DNA of 64,000 bases. Source: Agapanthus africanus. Lineage: Eukaryota; Streptophyta; Magnoliopsida; Asparagales; Amaryllidaceae. Every line of letters starts with the position of its first letter. Position 1 is the stretch's first letter. This document shows, in pieces, positions 22,119 to 34,764 of this stretch. The notes below the pieces were generated by a model. The model saw only the letters and a program-made list of their open reading frames with translations. It was not told where the DNA came from and ran no database searches. Both the position numbers and the translations under genes were made by a program. The stretch is from contig CM057347.1 in assembly GCA_030015575.1 (NCBI GenBank), positions 504,063,176-504,127,175 of the forward strand, in the 5' to 3' direction.

Positions 22119-25100
22119 CTAGTTTACAAAAAGATGCGGATATTTTGCACGCATTTCATCCTCCCTTTCCCACGTGGATTCTCCTGGAGTGTCTTTTCTC
22201 CATATTACCCGGACCAAGTTAACTTCTTTGTTCCGAAGTGTCTTCACTTTCCTATCCAGGATCTCCACAGGTTGTTGCTCACAAGACAAATCGGGCTGTA
22301 TAGTAAGCTCGGAATGATCAAGTACATGGCTGGGGTCACTCACATACCTTCTGAGTTTAGATATGTGGAATACATTATGCACTCCTTCCAATGAGGGTGG
22401 AAGCGCTAATCGGTATGCCACTTCTCCGACTCGTTCGAGTATGTCGAACGGTCCAATGTATCTCGGACTCAGCTTTCCCCGTCTTCCAAATCGGATCACT
22501 CCGCGGTTCGGAGAGATTTTCAGGAATACATGATCTCCTGGCTGGAACTCCAAGTGTCGCCTCTTCGTATCAGCCCAATGTTTCTGTCTATCTTGGGCTA
22601 TGCGTATTCTTTCCCTGATAGTACGAACTATATCAACGGTCGCTACTATCATCTCTGGTCCAAGGAGTTCCCTATCTCCGATGTTGTCCCAACTTAATGG
22701 TGATCGACACTTCCTTCCATACAATGCTGCAAAAGGTGTCATTCCTATGCTTGCTTGGTAGCTGTTGTTGTACGCAAACTCCACAAGATACAGGTGATCT
22801 TCCCACGATCCTTTGAAGTCGAGCATACATGCTCTGAGCATATCCTCCAAGATCTGAATAGTTTGTTCCGACTGACCATCTGTTTGTGGATGATAAGCCG
22901 TGCTGAGGTTCAGACTTGTTCCCAAGCTAGCTTGCAGACTCTGCCAAAATTGCGATCGGAACCTGGTGTCACGATCGGAGACAATGCAAACCGGTACTCC
23001 ATGAAGTCTCACAATTTCCTGTATGAGTTCATGGGTATCAGAGATAGTACATTATGAAGAGTTTAAATCTAAATTAGATTATTACCTCCATGTACTTCTT
23101 CGCTAGTATCTCAGTTGATTGGCCAACTCGGAATGGGATGAAGTGAGCCGACTTTGTGAGTCGATCCATAATGACCCATATCGCATCGTTACCCTCTGTG
23201 CTGCGAGGAAGAGCAGTTACGAAGTCCATCGTGATATGCTGCTACTTCCATTCTGGAATTGGTAACGGTTGAAGTAGTCCAGCTGTCATGTGATGTTCAG
23301 CCTTTACTTGCTGACACACCAAACATTTTGCGACGCTTCTGGCTACTTCACGCTTTATTCCATGCCACCAATAATTCTGACGTAGATCTTTGTACATTTT
23401 GGTACCTCCAGGATGTACTGAATAGGGAGAGCTGTGAGCTTCTTTCATTAACTCTTCCTGAACAGGACCCTTTGGTACACACAATCTGCTGCCGTATCTC
23501 AAAGATCCATCTTCATGGATGATGAAATCTGTTCTGAGTCCATTTTCCACTTGCTCTCTGATTTTTTGCAACTTAGCATCGCTGGCTTGAGCTGCTTTGA
23601 TCTGATTGACAATGGTTGATTGAACTTGGAGATTCATCAAACTTGAAGCATCACCTGGCATGATTAGTTCAATTTCCATCTGATGTAAGTCTTGCTGAAG
23701 CTTCCACTGGGCGGTGAGATTCATTGCTAATGGTTGGCGACTAAGAGCATCAGGTACTACGTTCACCTTTCCTGGATGATATTGCAAGTTGATATCAAAG
23801 TCTGCAATGAGTTCTAACCATCTTCTCTGCCGCATATTCAACTCCTTCTGAGTAAACACATACTTCAGACTCTTATGATCTGTGTAGATGTTCACTCGTT
23901 CACCAAGTAAGTAGTGGCGCCAAATTTTGAGAGCAAAAATGATGGCTGCCAACTCCAGATCATGCGTCGGATAATTGCGCTCATGAGTCTTCAGTTGTCT
24001 TGAAGCATAAGCCACAACCTTACCGTGCTGATGTAGAACACATCCTAATCCCTTACCGGATGCATCACAATGCACTTCGAATCCTCCAGATTGATCCGGT
24101 ATGATAAGAATAGGTGCTGATGTCAGTCTTGACTTGAGTTCTACGAAAGCTTGCTCGCATGCTTCTGACCACACAAATTCTTCATCTTTTCGTGTGAGCT
24201 TGGTCAGGGGTGTTGCTATCTTCGAAAAGCCTTCAATAAACCTTCTGTAATATCCAGCTAAGCCCAAGAAATTTCGAATATCCTTCACTGACTTTGGCGT
24301 AGGCCATTCGCTGACTGCTGAAACTTTGGCTGGATCCACAGAAATTCCTTCTCCTGATACGATATGTCCAAGAAAACCAACTTGATTTAGCCAAAACCCG
24401 CACTTACTGTATTTGGCATAAAGCTTATGTTGTCGAAGAGTGTCCAGGACAATTCGTAGATGCTCTGCATGCTCTTTCCGATTCTTAGAATATACCAGGA
24501 TGTCGTCGATGAAGATGACAACAAACCTGTCTAAATACTCCCGGAAAACTTGGTTCATAAGGTTCATGAAGATTGCTGGTGCATTGGTCACTCCAAATGG
24601 CATTACTAGAAATTTGTAATGTCCATAGCGAGTTCTGAAAGCTATTTTGTGAATATCAGCTTCCTTGACCTTCACTTGATGATAACCTGAACGAAGATCT
24701 AGTTTAGAGAAGACACAAGATCCACTTAGCTGATCGAATAAATCATCGATGCGCGGAAGTGGATATTTGTTCTTTATAGTAACTTCGTTCAAAACCCTAT
24801 AATCGATGCACATTCTGTATGAACCTTCCTTCTTCTTTACCAGTAGTACAGGTGCTCCCCAACTTGAAGTGCTGGGACGAATCCATCCTTTCGCCAGTAA
24901 TTCGTCCAACTGTGTTCGAACTTCCTTCAAACCTTCCGGACTTAGTCTATAAGGTGCTTTGATCACCGGTTGTGCTCCTGGTACTAAGTCAATACTGAAT
25001 TCAAGAGCTCGATCGGAAGGCAAACCTGATATATCGTCAGGAAATACATCATCGAACTCTCGAACTACCTCTGGTCTAGATTCTTCCTCTTCCTGAGCTG

Positions 25101-25566
25101 CTGCAACTACTGCTTCCTTTGGCTTTGCTTTGTAAGTACTTGGTTCCAGTGTACGGTCTCCACTTTTAAAATAGAAAGCCGGATGGTCTGGAATCTCGAA
25201 TACTACCCTCCTTTGGCGACAATCGATGGTAGCATAAAAGGTTCCAAGCCAGTCCATTCCTAGAACCACATCGAAGTTCGGTATGTCCAGTACCTTGAAG
25301 TCAGCATAAAACTCTCGACTGCAGACGACGACTGGACACATGCTGTATCCCATAGTTGCCTTTAGAACACCATTTCCGGAACCGACGTTCCAGCTGGATA
25401 CAAGCGGTGAGACTGGAATCGCATGGGTTCGGACAAACCGTTGCGACATAAAGCAGTGGGATGCTCCAGTATCAAACAGTGCAAGTGCAGGTAGTGAAGC
25501 TACTAGGATTGTACCTAAGGTATATGGGATAGGTTTTAGGTATAAGGAAAGTGTGTAGGTAACCAT
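22119..25566 (-). pseudogene. Tekay-like pol: protease, RT, RNase H, integrase, chromodomain-like tail
   Basis: The segment 25566-23242 carries the protease ([11 protein letters not shown]), RT ([33 protein letters not shown]), RNase H ([22 protein letters not shown]) and the integrase zinc region (H...H...CLVCQQVK). It stops at a TAG (23242) that fits a Trp-codon mutation, after which the same frame continues with the integrase core ([25 protein letters not shown]). A 67-bp GT...AG segment (23019-23085) then interrupts the frame. The last part, 23018-22119, has VSDRDTRF, YHPQTDGQSE and a terminal WEREDEMRAKYPHLF resembling the reduced chromodomain of the Tekay/Del group. Confidence 0.85.
23019..23085 (-). 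other. Candidate spliceosomal intron 2 in Tekay-like integrase
   Basis: On the minus strand a 67-bp segment starts GTAATAATC and ends CATACAG. Removing it joins the codons for YME to those for EIVRLHG in one frame, matching the continuous integrase seen in related elements. The length is not a multiple of three and it contains in-frame stops. Confidence 0.65.
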
Positions 25567-26776
25567 GACTAAAAGATAAATTTGAGAAGGAAAGTTTACC
25601 AGTAATGACTTGACCAGTGGCCTCAGCTTCTTCCACTGACATCATGAAAGCCTGGCGCTTTGGCACATTCCTCCTGGCCTGAGGAGTATTCCTCGGAACG
25701 TTCCTTTGAGCTTGATGGAACTGACGAGGAGGTGGTATAGCTTGTGGTCCCCTGGGTGGTGCAGGCAGTACAAGTCTGGGAGTAGGTGCCTGAAGAGCTG
25801 GTCGCTGCTGATAAGTATTTGCTGGCCTGGGTGCAACAACTGGGTTCTGTCTTTGGGGACAAGACCCAATACCGTGAGTGGCTGAACCGCAGACTAAGCA
25901 AAGACGGTTGGCTCGACGGCAGTCCTTCATCATATGTCCAGTTCTCTTGCAGTAGGTGCAAAAGGCTGGGCTAGGACGATGGGTTGGTGCTCCGGGTCTC
26001 CTTGGCACGAAAGGTGGTCTGGACGTGGCTCCACCTGCCATCTGGTTAGCAGGGCGTTTGACTCCTGCAGACTGAGGTCTGCCCCTCTCTTTTATCACTG
26101 CCTCATAACTGCGGGCAGCTTCTAGTTCATCCTCATGAGTCAAAAAATTTCCTGTGGCTAGAGCAGCCTTAATCTCTGTATCCAAACCTTCCTGAAAGCG
26201 ACGGGCTCTGATATCGTCCGTCGGTATCAAGTGTGCCGCGAATCGGCTCAACATAGTGAACTCAGCATCGTATTCATCTACTGATTTGTCCCACATTGAT
26301 CCTTACTGTAGATGAATAAACTGCTGCTCCATTGCAAACCTGGCAGTCACATGGAAATATTTCGCGTCGAACTTCTCGCGAAATGTCTTCCATTCAATCA
26401 GCTGCGTAAGACGGCTTTCTTCAGCTTTCCACCAATTGCGAGCATTATCCGTGAGCTGTAGTTTTGCTACACGGACCCAAGCGTTGTCTGGCACTTGAGC
26501 TGCTGCCAGATCGTCTTCGATACTTTGTGCCCATTCTTCCGCTTCAAGAGGGCTTCCTTTACCAGAGAACTGCTTTGGGTGTAAAGCCCTGAATTGCTTT
26601 ACTCCCAGTGCATCGGTCTCAGGACGGTTCAAAAGTTGTTGCTGTCCCTCGAGAAGACTGCGGATCGCCTCGAATAGCATCGTTTGCTCAGTAGGTGGTG
26701 CAGGAACAGCTGGTGTGAGAGGTAGTGCTGAAGGGGTGTTGTTAACGTTGGTGCTGGTGTTGTTCGGGGAATCCAT
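25472..26776 (-). pseudogene. Tekay-like gag
   Basis: Gag starts with an ATG at 26776 (MDSPNNTSTNVNN). The retrotransposon gag domain includes ALHPKQFSGKGSPLEAEEW and WKTFREKFDAKYF. A TAA at 26303, followed in frame by GSMWDKSVDEYDAEFT, is a nonsense change (probably from CAA). The nucleocapsid has CTYCKRTGHMMKDC and a second CLVCGSATHGIGSC. Without splicing the frame ends at 25472; with removal of 25515-25599 it fuses to protease. Confidence 0.85.
25515..25599 (-). other. Candidate spliceosomal intron 1 between gag and protease of Tekay-like element
   Basis: On the minus strand an 85-bp segment runs GTAAACTTTCC...CATATACCTTAG. It splits a Gly codon (G|GT), and removal gives a continuous [20 protein letters not shown] reading. 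Unspliced RNA would end gag shortly after nucleocapsid; spliced RNA would make gag-pol. Confidence 0.7.
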
Positions 26777-26988
26777 AACCTTGAAGAAAAATTTGGGTTA
26801 GGACAGATTCAAATACATGAAATGATAAGATTTAAGGAATAGAAATTTGCAAGATTCAAGAAATATGAATTGTAAAGAATGTTTTAGTTGCTGGTTCTTG
26901 TGTCATATTGCTTAGCTTGTTCACGCAGACTAGAACTGCATGACAGGGATTCATACAGCTCTGACCTGCATGGGCCACCAACAAAACC

Positions 26989-29900
26989 TGTCACGCCCCG
27001 CTTCCCGATGTACGGCGAAGTGGACGTGACGAGGCCCGCTACATATATACTCAGAAGTACATACGCTAAGCGTAACTAAGCAATTTAAAGTAAATCACAA
27101 GAGACGAATAATATAGAAATAACAGCAACTTTTATTAATAACATTCTTTGTACAATGCATGAAAAGAAAATACAACTGAAATGAAAAGCGATGCCTAAAC
27201 AGTGGCATAACAGAAAATGAAAATACTGGAAAGAACAAGGTACAGTATCTAAAGCTCGGGATCTTCGTGGAACTGCTCCAAATCTTCACCGGTGGGCTCG
27301 ATCTCAGCTTGGTCCAACGTACCTGACGACATTCAAAGAAAAAGGAATAGAATGTCGTCAGCGAACAGGTCGTTCGGTAAGTCCCAAAGATAAGGAAAAT
27401 TAGGAAGACAGTGTATAAGTATTTACTAAAGTATTATATTGTTGAATATTATGAAATATTATGTTAACGCTGTTGTTTGTAGCTTGGTACAGAAGAATGC
27501 CAGTGTATACGAGGGGGGTCTCTATATGCTAGGGACCATGGCAAATGGAAAGTACAAGGAACCGTTATGCCACGGTACAACAACAATAGGATTCAGGTTA
27601 GGTGTCTTAATCTGACCACCTCGTGCCACCTTTAACACCTTCCGTACTAATCTACCCCTTAAACCCCGTAGTGTTTTAACAGTATTGTTGTATTGAATTG
27701 TGTAAGTTGGGTGACTGACCAAAACCATGATATCAGTAGACATGTTGTAACTGCATAATCAGGTAAGTGGAATAACAGGATAATGTATGTATATCCATGG
27801 TTTGCTTCAGTCAAATTGAATAGATTGTTAACTGAATTCTGGGATTCATATATTCGTATTGAGTTGGAATATAAAAGAATATAGATTGACTTGAATCATA
27901 TTCAAGTCAGAAATAGTCAGACTCTAACCCGAGTCAGACTAAAAGAAAGATAATTTGAAGTTCTATTATTGTTAGGGTCCTTATTGTAAATTATAAAACT
28001 TGAGGGGGGTTATGTAAAAAGTACTATTGTATAATTTTCAAGATACACCTCAAGTATTTATTATTCGTCTTTATAGTTATAATGAGAGTGAATTTTATTT
28101 GTGTTATTCTAGTGAATATATACTAATAAAAGTATTAATTGGTTTATTTGAAATTCATGGTATTTAAATGTAACTTTTAATTTTGTAATTTTAGAAAAAG
28201 TGGAAACTTTATATTATAATAAAATAGGTGTTTAAATAATAAATAAATATATATTAATACAAGAATAATTTTAAATAAATATTTTATTTTCCAAAATCTC
28301 ATTTTTCTTAAATGCCGTATTTTAAACCCTTCGAGACCGAATGCTCCTTGCGGAGGTCTGAATCTCGCACTACTAGCCCGCGGGTGCACGATGAACCGTA
28401 CTATCCCTAACGGGTTTCCCAAAGATGGGTTGTAGCCGCGCTTTGCTTAGGTTTAACAAATACCATTCATTTAGAAAAAACGGTTTTATAAATATAAGGT
28501 ATTTATTTGTAAAGGATGTAATTTCCGTATTTTAGTTTTTAGGGTTTCCTAAGCCATCTAGCCTATTTCTAAGGACTATACGACAAGTCAATAGAAGCCT
28601 CAAATCGCCTCTTCACCGCCAATTGCGGCCAGGTAAGTGCCAGGTAAGTGGGAAGGAACCACAGTAGTGGGCCTAATTAAAAACCACTAGTCTAGACACA
28701 CTTGCCTAGACACCACAAAGTCAGTTTAGATAAACGATCGATGTCCATGACATATCGTGATTTCATTATAAAATATTTTATTTAGAATTGTGTACAACTT
28801 AAAGCTTTCAAGAAAGGTTTATAAAGATAATGGTATTTTAGTGAAAATTCTTGTATTTTCGTATTCTATGTTTTGACGTTTATCAATTAGGGTTATATTT
28901 GTGTGTGTGTAGAGGTAGGTCATTACCTCGTGACTTATTTTAAGGTTTAATGAAGTTTTAGAGGTTAAATATGATATATTAAACTTGAAGGTATTTAAGT
29001 GCAAGAATACGGTATTTAAAAACGTTATCATTTCATGTGTGAAAACTCATTCAAATTGATTTCTACAAGTTTAGTGATCAAGATGAACATATTTAGGAAT
29101 GAGGGAATTGATTAAACGAAGAAAAATAAACTTCATGGTATTTTTATGAAAAGAATACGGTATTACAGGAAAGCTATCATTTCATGTGAGAAACTTTATT
29201 TAAATTGGTTTCTATGTGATTAATAGTCATCATGTATATGTTTAGGTATTATGGATTAGGTGACAAGTGGAATTTTGTAGAAAAACCGAATCGGATATCG
29301 GTTTTGTTCCGATTTCTGTCGGGTTCCAAAAAGTCGTATTTTCTTCTTAAAGAAAAGAGAGATAGAAAAGATGGGACTTACAAGTTTGGACAAGCTAAGG
29401 AGACTAAGGAAAGTGGTGGATGTCGGTGCGTCGAAAACGTCGCGAAGGTTCTAGTACGATCGCTGGAATTTGTCGTCGGTTTCGGCAGCGCTTCGCTTCT
29501 CGCTCTTTGTACCGAGTTCTCTTGAGAATTTGGGAGAGTGGACTTAGAGTTGTAGGGTGAAATGGTAGAGATTAGGGGTGTTTATATAGAGCTAGGCTAG
29601 GGTTAGGGTTTGGATTAAAAAATATTAAAAATGTAAAAATTCATTAAAATTTCATTAAATTTGGGATTAAAAGAGGTGTCATGGGAATTTGGTAACAGTT
29701 CTGGAAAATTGAAGTATGCAAGGGTATTGACCAAGTCAACACGGAATTTTTCCGTGTTGACGACTCGGCCTACCGGCCGAGTCCGGCCTGCGGCGCCGGC
29801 CGATTCGGCCGAACCGCCGGCCGACTTGGCCGAGTTGGGGCCGAGTCGGGGCTCGTTGGGTGGGGTTTCACTTGGGGGGAATTTTGATGTACTTTATTTT

Positions 29901-30173
29901 TTGTATACAGTATTAATTTTGTGTGTTATGGCTGTTTAACTGTTGACTTCCCAAAAAATTTAAAACAAAATGATATAAAAAAATATGTGGGGCATGGGAT
30001 TTCAACTCTGGTGGCTTGGTTAAGCAGTGCAAGGCATTACCAATGAGCTACAAGCTCCTTCTTGTAATTATTGTAGGGAAATAGATACTTAAAGTGTTTT
30101 CAGCAACATCAATACTCCAAGTATACTTCAAATTTAAATCAAATTTAGTTATACAAAAATTGGAGTTGTTACA
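26989..30173 (-). mobile_element. 5' LTR of Tekay-like element
   Basis: 3185 bp, collinear with 18888-22064. TATA box near 29582 (minus strand). Beyond its inner end the primer-binding site is unclear: GGTCAGAGCTG near 26960 could be the remains of an initiator-Met type site but is offset from the LTR end. Confidence 0.9.
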
Positions 30174-31895
30174 TAATTTCCCGAGGAGTAGCATATACTC
30201 ACAGTAGGATCGGGATCCAAATATCATTGCGTGACAAAACTGAAGGAATCCTACCAGAATCATCACACTCCAAATGGTATGCAACACTAGCAAGTTTCAG
30301 TTCTTTTGAAACTCCCGATGTGGATTTTTGCCCCATGCTCTTATGGCCTTGACTTTGGCCAAAATATCATAAGTCACATGTCAAGTTCTACCCGTCATTC
30401 TCCAGGTTAATTTGAACCCACCCGTACCTACCATTGACTTTGGCCAACATGGCAGTACGACTGTTCCAAACTAACGCATCTATCTATGTTGCACATGAAT
30501 ACCCAATAGCTACCAATCACTATGCCTTGACTTTGGCCAACATACACAGCTTGATACTATTGACTATTCATGTGAAACGACGGAGGGCTACGAATGGTTT
30601 TGGCAAAACCGTGAACGTAGCGAACTTGATATAATCGATGGAACGAGATAGCTTTTAAAAGGAGTGGCTCAAGCTCTGCATTTAAAAGTTGGTTTTTGAA
30701 AAGAACCGAGTGGTTTTGAAAGTGTTCCAACGATTTTACTTTGGTTTATTTTCTTGCATTAATTCTTTTTATTGCGTCCAATCATTTAATCCTACCATTG
30801 CAGAAAACAACCAAAATATGACGTACGCTTATGCCATCTGCATTCGCCATGGGACCCGTCATTACCCGTTAGGTTACTTAACTAACGACAGAGCGGGGGC
30901 TGGACTAGCGCGGATGCAAAACATAAGCAACGCCTAAATAGTTATCATATATAGATATATTGCAATGATAGCCATTCCAGATCACAGATGAACACATTGG
31001 ATATACTAGGAATCCGCAATTCGTACGAGCCTGTAACGAAAAACGGATTACACGGTCGCGGTGAATAGCCAATACCCCACCCAAGACCCCTACGGGTGCG
31101 GCAAACTACCCGCCAAGTACTCGAAGCGAAGCAACCTCCCTCAACACCGTGAGTAGGCCACTCGGCACTTCGAGATACCCGGTAGTTTGTGCACCCCCTC
31201 CATGGGTCTATCCTAGGAGCAAAAACAGTAAAAGAAATTATACAATGACGGTTACAACCTCATCCCGGTTGTGCGGTCAAATAAATAATATTACATCAAT
31301 TACAAATTACATGAATTGAAAGAAAAGAAAACTCTCGTCTCATAACCCCTGGCTATTCACCCGCGACAATCCAATGAATTCATATACACATACCATCAAC
31401 ATTACAGATCACAGATATGTATAACCCCCACTAATCGACGTATAGCGATTAGCAGACGTTCAATACATATAACACATCACAGAAATAAACCCGTCAGCTT
31501 AACTCTTTAGAAATTCGATCAAAATACGGTTTTTTAAGCTCTAAAAACAAATTTTGCTTTCTGGAAAATCTGGGCAGGAAAAACATATTGTAAAAATCCC
31601 AAAACACCCCTATGACCACATTGCAAGGAAAATCGTCCACGGCCGAGTCAACTCGGTCGCGGTTCCGCGGCGGGATCAAGCTCCTGCCGCGGTTCCGCAG
31701 CGCGTTGATCAGATCTCTGGACCATTTTCCTACAGTGTGCTCTAAAAACCCCGAGTCGAATTTTAAGGCAAGATTTATTATTTTTGGAACTGAGGAAAAA
31801 TTCGACCGAAAGTATGCAACCCGGGCGTGTTTCGCGACTTTTTCTCCGATCGAACTTCTACTTACTTTTCTAACATGTTAGATAGTGTTTAACTA
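30174..31895 (-). other. Leader (5' UTR) of minus-strand copia
   Basis: A non-coding leader of about 1.7 kb between PBS and the Tekay-like insertion, continued at 18599-18887. It contains three copies of TTGACTTTGGCCAA (30349, 30433 and 30528, approximate) in a window of 200 bp. The plus-strand copia leader has the same three motifs (41249-41443), and other leader segments also correspond. Confidence 0.7.
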
Positions 31896-31908
31896 GGCTC
31901 TGATACCA
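31896..31908 (-). other. Primer-binding site (initiator Met tRNA type) of minus-strand copia
   Basis: The minus strand reads TGGTATCAGAGCC one base after the LTR end TTACA. This is the standard plant copia site complementary to the initiator methionine tRNA 3' end. Confidence 0.9.
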
Positions 31909-31909
31909 C

Positions 31910-33723
31910 TGTAAGTCCATGCTACCCTTCCCCGGTACTTTGGGGTTGCGGAAATGGTGAAAAACGATTTTCTTTAGGGTGGTAACATGGACTCAAAATA
32001 AGGATCTTTGTTAAACAACTACCTAACAACCTAAGTAGGAGTTTTACCTACTCGGTTAGGGGGTTATACCTTTGTTGAACTCCTTCGTCTTCAACTCTTG
32101 GTGGTGTACGGATCGGCCTCACCTCGTCGTCTTCTCGCGCCGAAGATGGATCCACCCGAAAGCTTCTACCTTTTGGCTTCTACTTCAAACTTGAAGAAAT
32201 TAGAACACTTGGCTTGCTAAGCCTTGTGAACTAGGATAAGTAGAGGATTGTTTTGGTGTTTTTATCTCTAAGGCAATGGTTCTCAACTCATGAGAGGGGG
32301 GTGCCTTAAGCTAGAGAGAGCAAGAGGAAGAGGGAGAGCTTGAGCAAGAGAGAGAAATGAAATGAGAGAATGAGCAAGTCTTTTGCCATCCAAGCTCTCA
32401 TAATCCAAAAAATTATGATAACAAGTAATAATAATTGAGTATAATGTGATGGTTGTTATCATGACAAATGACAATATCATTTCTTGTATTAAATGCAATT
32501 TGTGAACCATCAAGCAAGCACAAGTCAATGCAAACAAATGATAGCCATTGTCATGATGGTGGTCAACAAGTCCAACCTAGTCAACCGGTCAACAAAAGTC
32601 AACAAAGTCAACAAGGTTAACCTTTCAACCCTAACCATGTCACTATAATACTTAATTAATATTATTGTTAATCATAAGCCTAATTCTTATTAGGGTTAAG
32701 CAAAAGTCAACAGTCAACAACCCTAATGAGAATCATCTGCCTCTGTCTCTGTCAACTGTGCATACACACCCGTATCCGCGTTCCGGGGAACACGAATACA
32801 AACGAGATAAAACCAATCCCAAAACGTATACTAGGATCTGGCTTAAACCAAAACCCGCTAGTAATAACCGCCCGGTCACTAAACGTGCACAAGTGCACGG
32901 ATGTGACGGAACCCTGTCGCAAAACTATGCGGCCTGTCGCAAAACCATGCGACCTCTACTTTTTTGCCTAAAGGAGAATAGCTCTCTGTGTGGGACTCTA
33001 AAGACTCGATACTACGCTGGCAGTGGGTTTAACCACAGACCGCAAGCGGCACTAGCCGTGCGTAACGGCCCCCAGGTAGACGCCGATAAGAAGACGGATG
33101 AGGTGAAACCCATCTGAACTCCTACTGAGCCTGAATGTGACAGTCTCCATACAGTCCGGTCTGTTCGTCTGAGTACATCGCATGGCGGGCCTAGGGGGGC
33201 GGTAAACGTCAGTCCCCTAATAGCGGTACAAGTCGTGTCGGAGTGTAGCCCAGAACACCCTGAGATAACACTGGAAACCCACCAGTATATCTCGCTTACC
33301 CTGGCCAGGGACTACTTGTGCAATGGCTCTCCTAGACACAGCGCGATGTCAACCCCCAATACCGGGAGAGACGAATCTTGTCTAACCATCACTGCCTCCA
33401 AGTGCTTCGGGACCGCACCCAACTACTACCTGTTTGCACGACTCCTTTGAATCGTGGTAGGGTAGTAATCAAAGTACAGTGGGAACACACTCGAGGCGAA
33501 GTGACAGTGTCAAGTCAGCGGACTAAGCTGTACTCATGTCACCTGGGAACTGATAACTGACGATAGGTATAGTACCAACCAATCAGTTCCCGACGAGTCC
33601 TGTCCAGTGTACCCGTAACCTAACGAGCACCCGCATACTATCTCAAGTACGACGTACTGACAGCTGTGGGACAGACCGTCTCCCCTGCTGGGATGAGAAG
33701 CGCATACGCTAGTCTACTCCGGA
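31910..33723 (-). mobile_element. 5' LTR of minus-strand copia, outer end deleted
   Basis: 1814 bp collinear with 12346-14159 of the other LTR. The last roughly 310 bp (including the LTR 5' terminus and much of U3) are missing; sequence changes abruptly at CTCCGGAG|CAAGTTAG to a truncated Tat LTR. Confidence 0.85.
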
Positions 33724-34266
33724 GCAAGTTAGTACTAGATCCGAGCAGCGTAACGGCTAAGTGGAGTAAAAATGGTTTACTTGACCCTTCTGTGATGGGG
33801 GTTTATGTAGTGGTGGAGGCACACAGCAGCAGGCGCGAGAATCTCGCCGGCAGTTACGCTCCCGACGTCACGCTTGCGTAGAGAGCGAATCGCCCATGAA
33901 TGGGGATCGCGAAGGCGTGGAACGTTGGATGTTGCTGGTGGAGAATCCGCGCATGGCAAGATTCGCGGAGCTGCGGTTATGCCTGTGAGCGGTGGAACTG
34001 GTCGGATGACCGAGGAAGACGACCTCGGCAAAGGGGCTCGGGGACGAGCGAAAAGGCCTAGCAGACTTGGTCTTGTGGCAGCTCGGGGCGAGCTGAGGGG
34101 CCGAGGAGGCTAATCTGCGAGGAGCCCTGAAGAGGGCTAGCTCGTGCTGGCCAGTCGGGTACAAGGGTGGCATGGTCGGCCTTTGTGGGCCCTTTCTTCC
34201 GAGTTCTGGGACGTGCCGTTTGCCACGTATCGTGATCTTAAGGGTCACCAATACTGAGCATTATCA
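33724..34266 (-). mobile_element. 3' LTR of Tat element 2, inner 190 bp deleted
   Basis: Collinear with 55568-56110 of the 5' LTR. It begins (minus strand) TGATAATGCTCA at 34266. The part equivalent to 55376-55567 is missing at its left end. The TATA box seen in the other LTR is altered here (CTACATAAAC). Confidence 0.85.
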
Positions 34267-34280
34267 TTAGCCCCCCACTC
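34267..34280 (-). other. Polypurine tract of Tat element 2
   Basis: The minus strand reads GAGTGGGGGGCTAA directly before the LTR start TGATAATG. This fixes the element's orientation and its 3' end. Confidence 0.8.
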
Positions 34281-34764
34281 TTGTCTCGACCAGCCAGCGG
34301 GTCGGGTCAGGAGTGGACCGCCGGGCTGCCCGGGATGAGCTCTCTCTTAAGGTTTCGTCGGGACGCGTCCCTGGGCCACGAGCTGTCTTTTCTGCCAGCG
34401 AATCTGGGCGAGATCCCCGCATTTAAGAAGGGTGTGTCGGTTCGTGTATCTTGCCTTTGAAGTGACGACCCAAGTGTCGAGCGGCGGTTGGCTGACGCGA
34501 CGTGTGCAGACCTGCGACGCCTGAAAGGGTGCGGTCCAGTGTGAGGACGACAAGTGGAGCAATCGGGGCCGTTGGATGCGAGGAGGCGTCTTTGCGGGAG
34601 ATGAAGGGCACCGTCGGATGAGGTTGCTTATGGCGATAAAATAGGGGTGAGGCCCGTTCCAAGGCCCCTACTCCTTCATATTTCCCGTTCCAAGTCTCGG
34701 TTGCTCGACGCTCGTCTTCTTCCTTCCACTTTCGTTCTCCGAGGATCATCCTTCCCAAGGTTAG

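Larger units (their letters stand above)
18888..30173 (-). mobile_element. Tekay/Del-like Ty3-gypsy element nested in the copia leader
   Basis: Two near-identical LTRs (18888-22064 and 26989-30173, with TGTAACAACTCC...GGGGCGTGACA ends on the minus strand) flank a 4.9-kb internal region with gag and pol in Ty3-gypsy order, integrase last. The flanks AAATT (18883-18887) and TAATT (30174-30178) agree in four of five bases, consistent with a target-site duplication bearing one mutation. Outside both ends the same copia leader continues. Coding has two nonsense codons and two candidate introns. LTRs differ by roughly 1-2% by eye, so insertion is fairly recent. Confidence 0.9.
12346..33723 (-). mobile_element. 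Ty1-copia element (Angela/Tork-like), split by a nested Tekay-like element
   Basis: The minus-strand order is truncated 5' LTR (33723-31910), PBS, leader (31895-30174, then 18887-18599), gag-pol (18598-14485), PPT, 3' LTR (14470-12346). The two LTRs differ by a few per cent by eye. The internal region is interrupted between 18887 and 30174 by a complete Ty3-gypsy element. The 5' LTR lacks about 310 bp at its outer end, where it abuts another element. Coding is broken by two nonsense codons and a 115-bp tandem duplication. The lineage call rests on LTR size and RT sequence style and is tentative. Confidence 0.85.
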
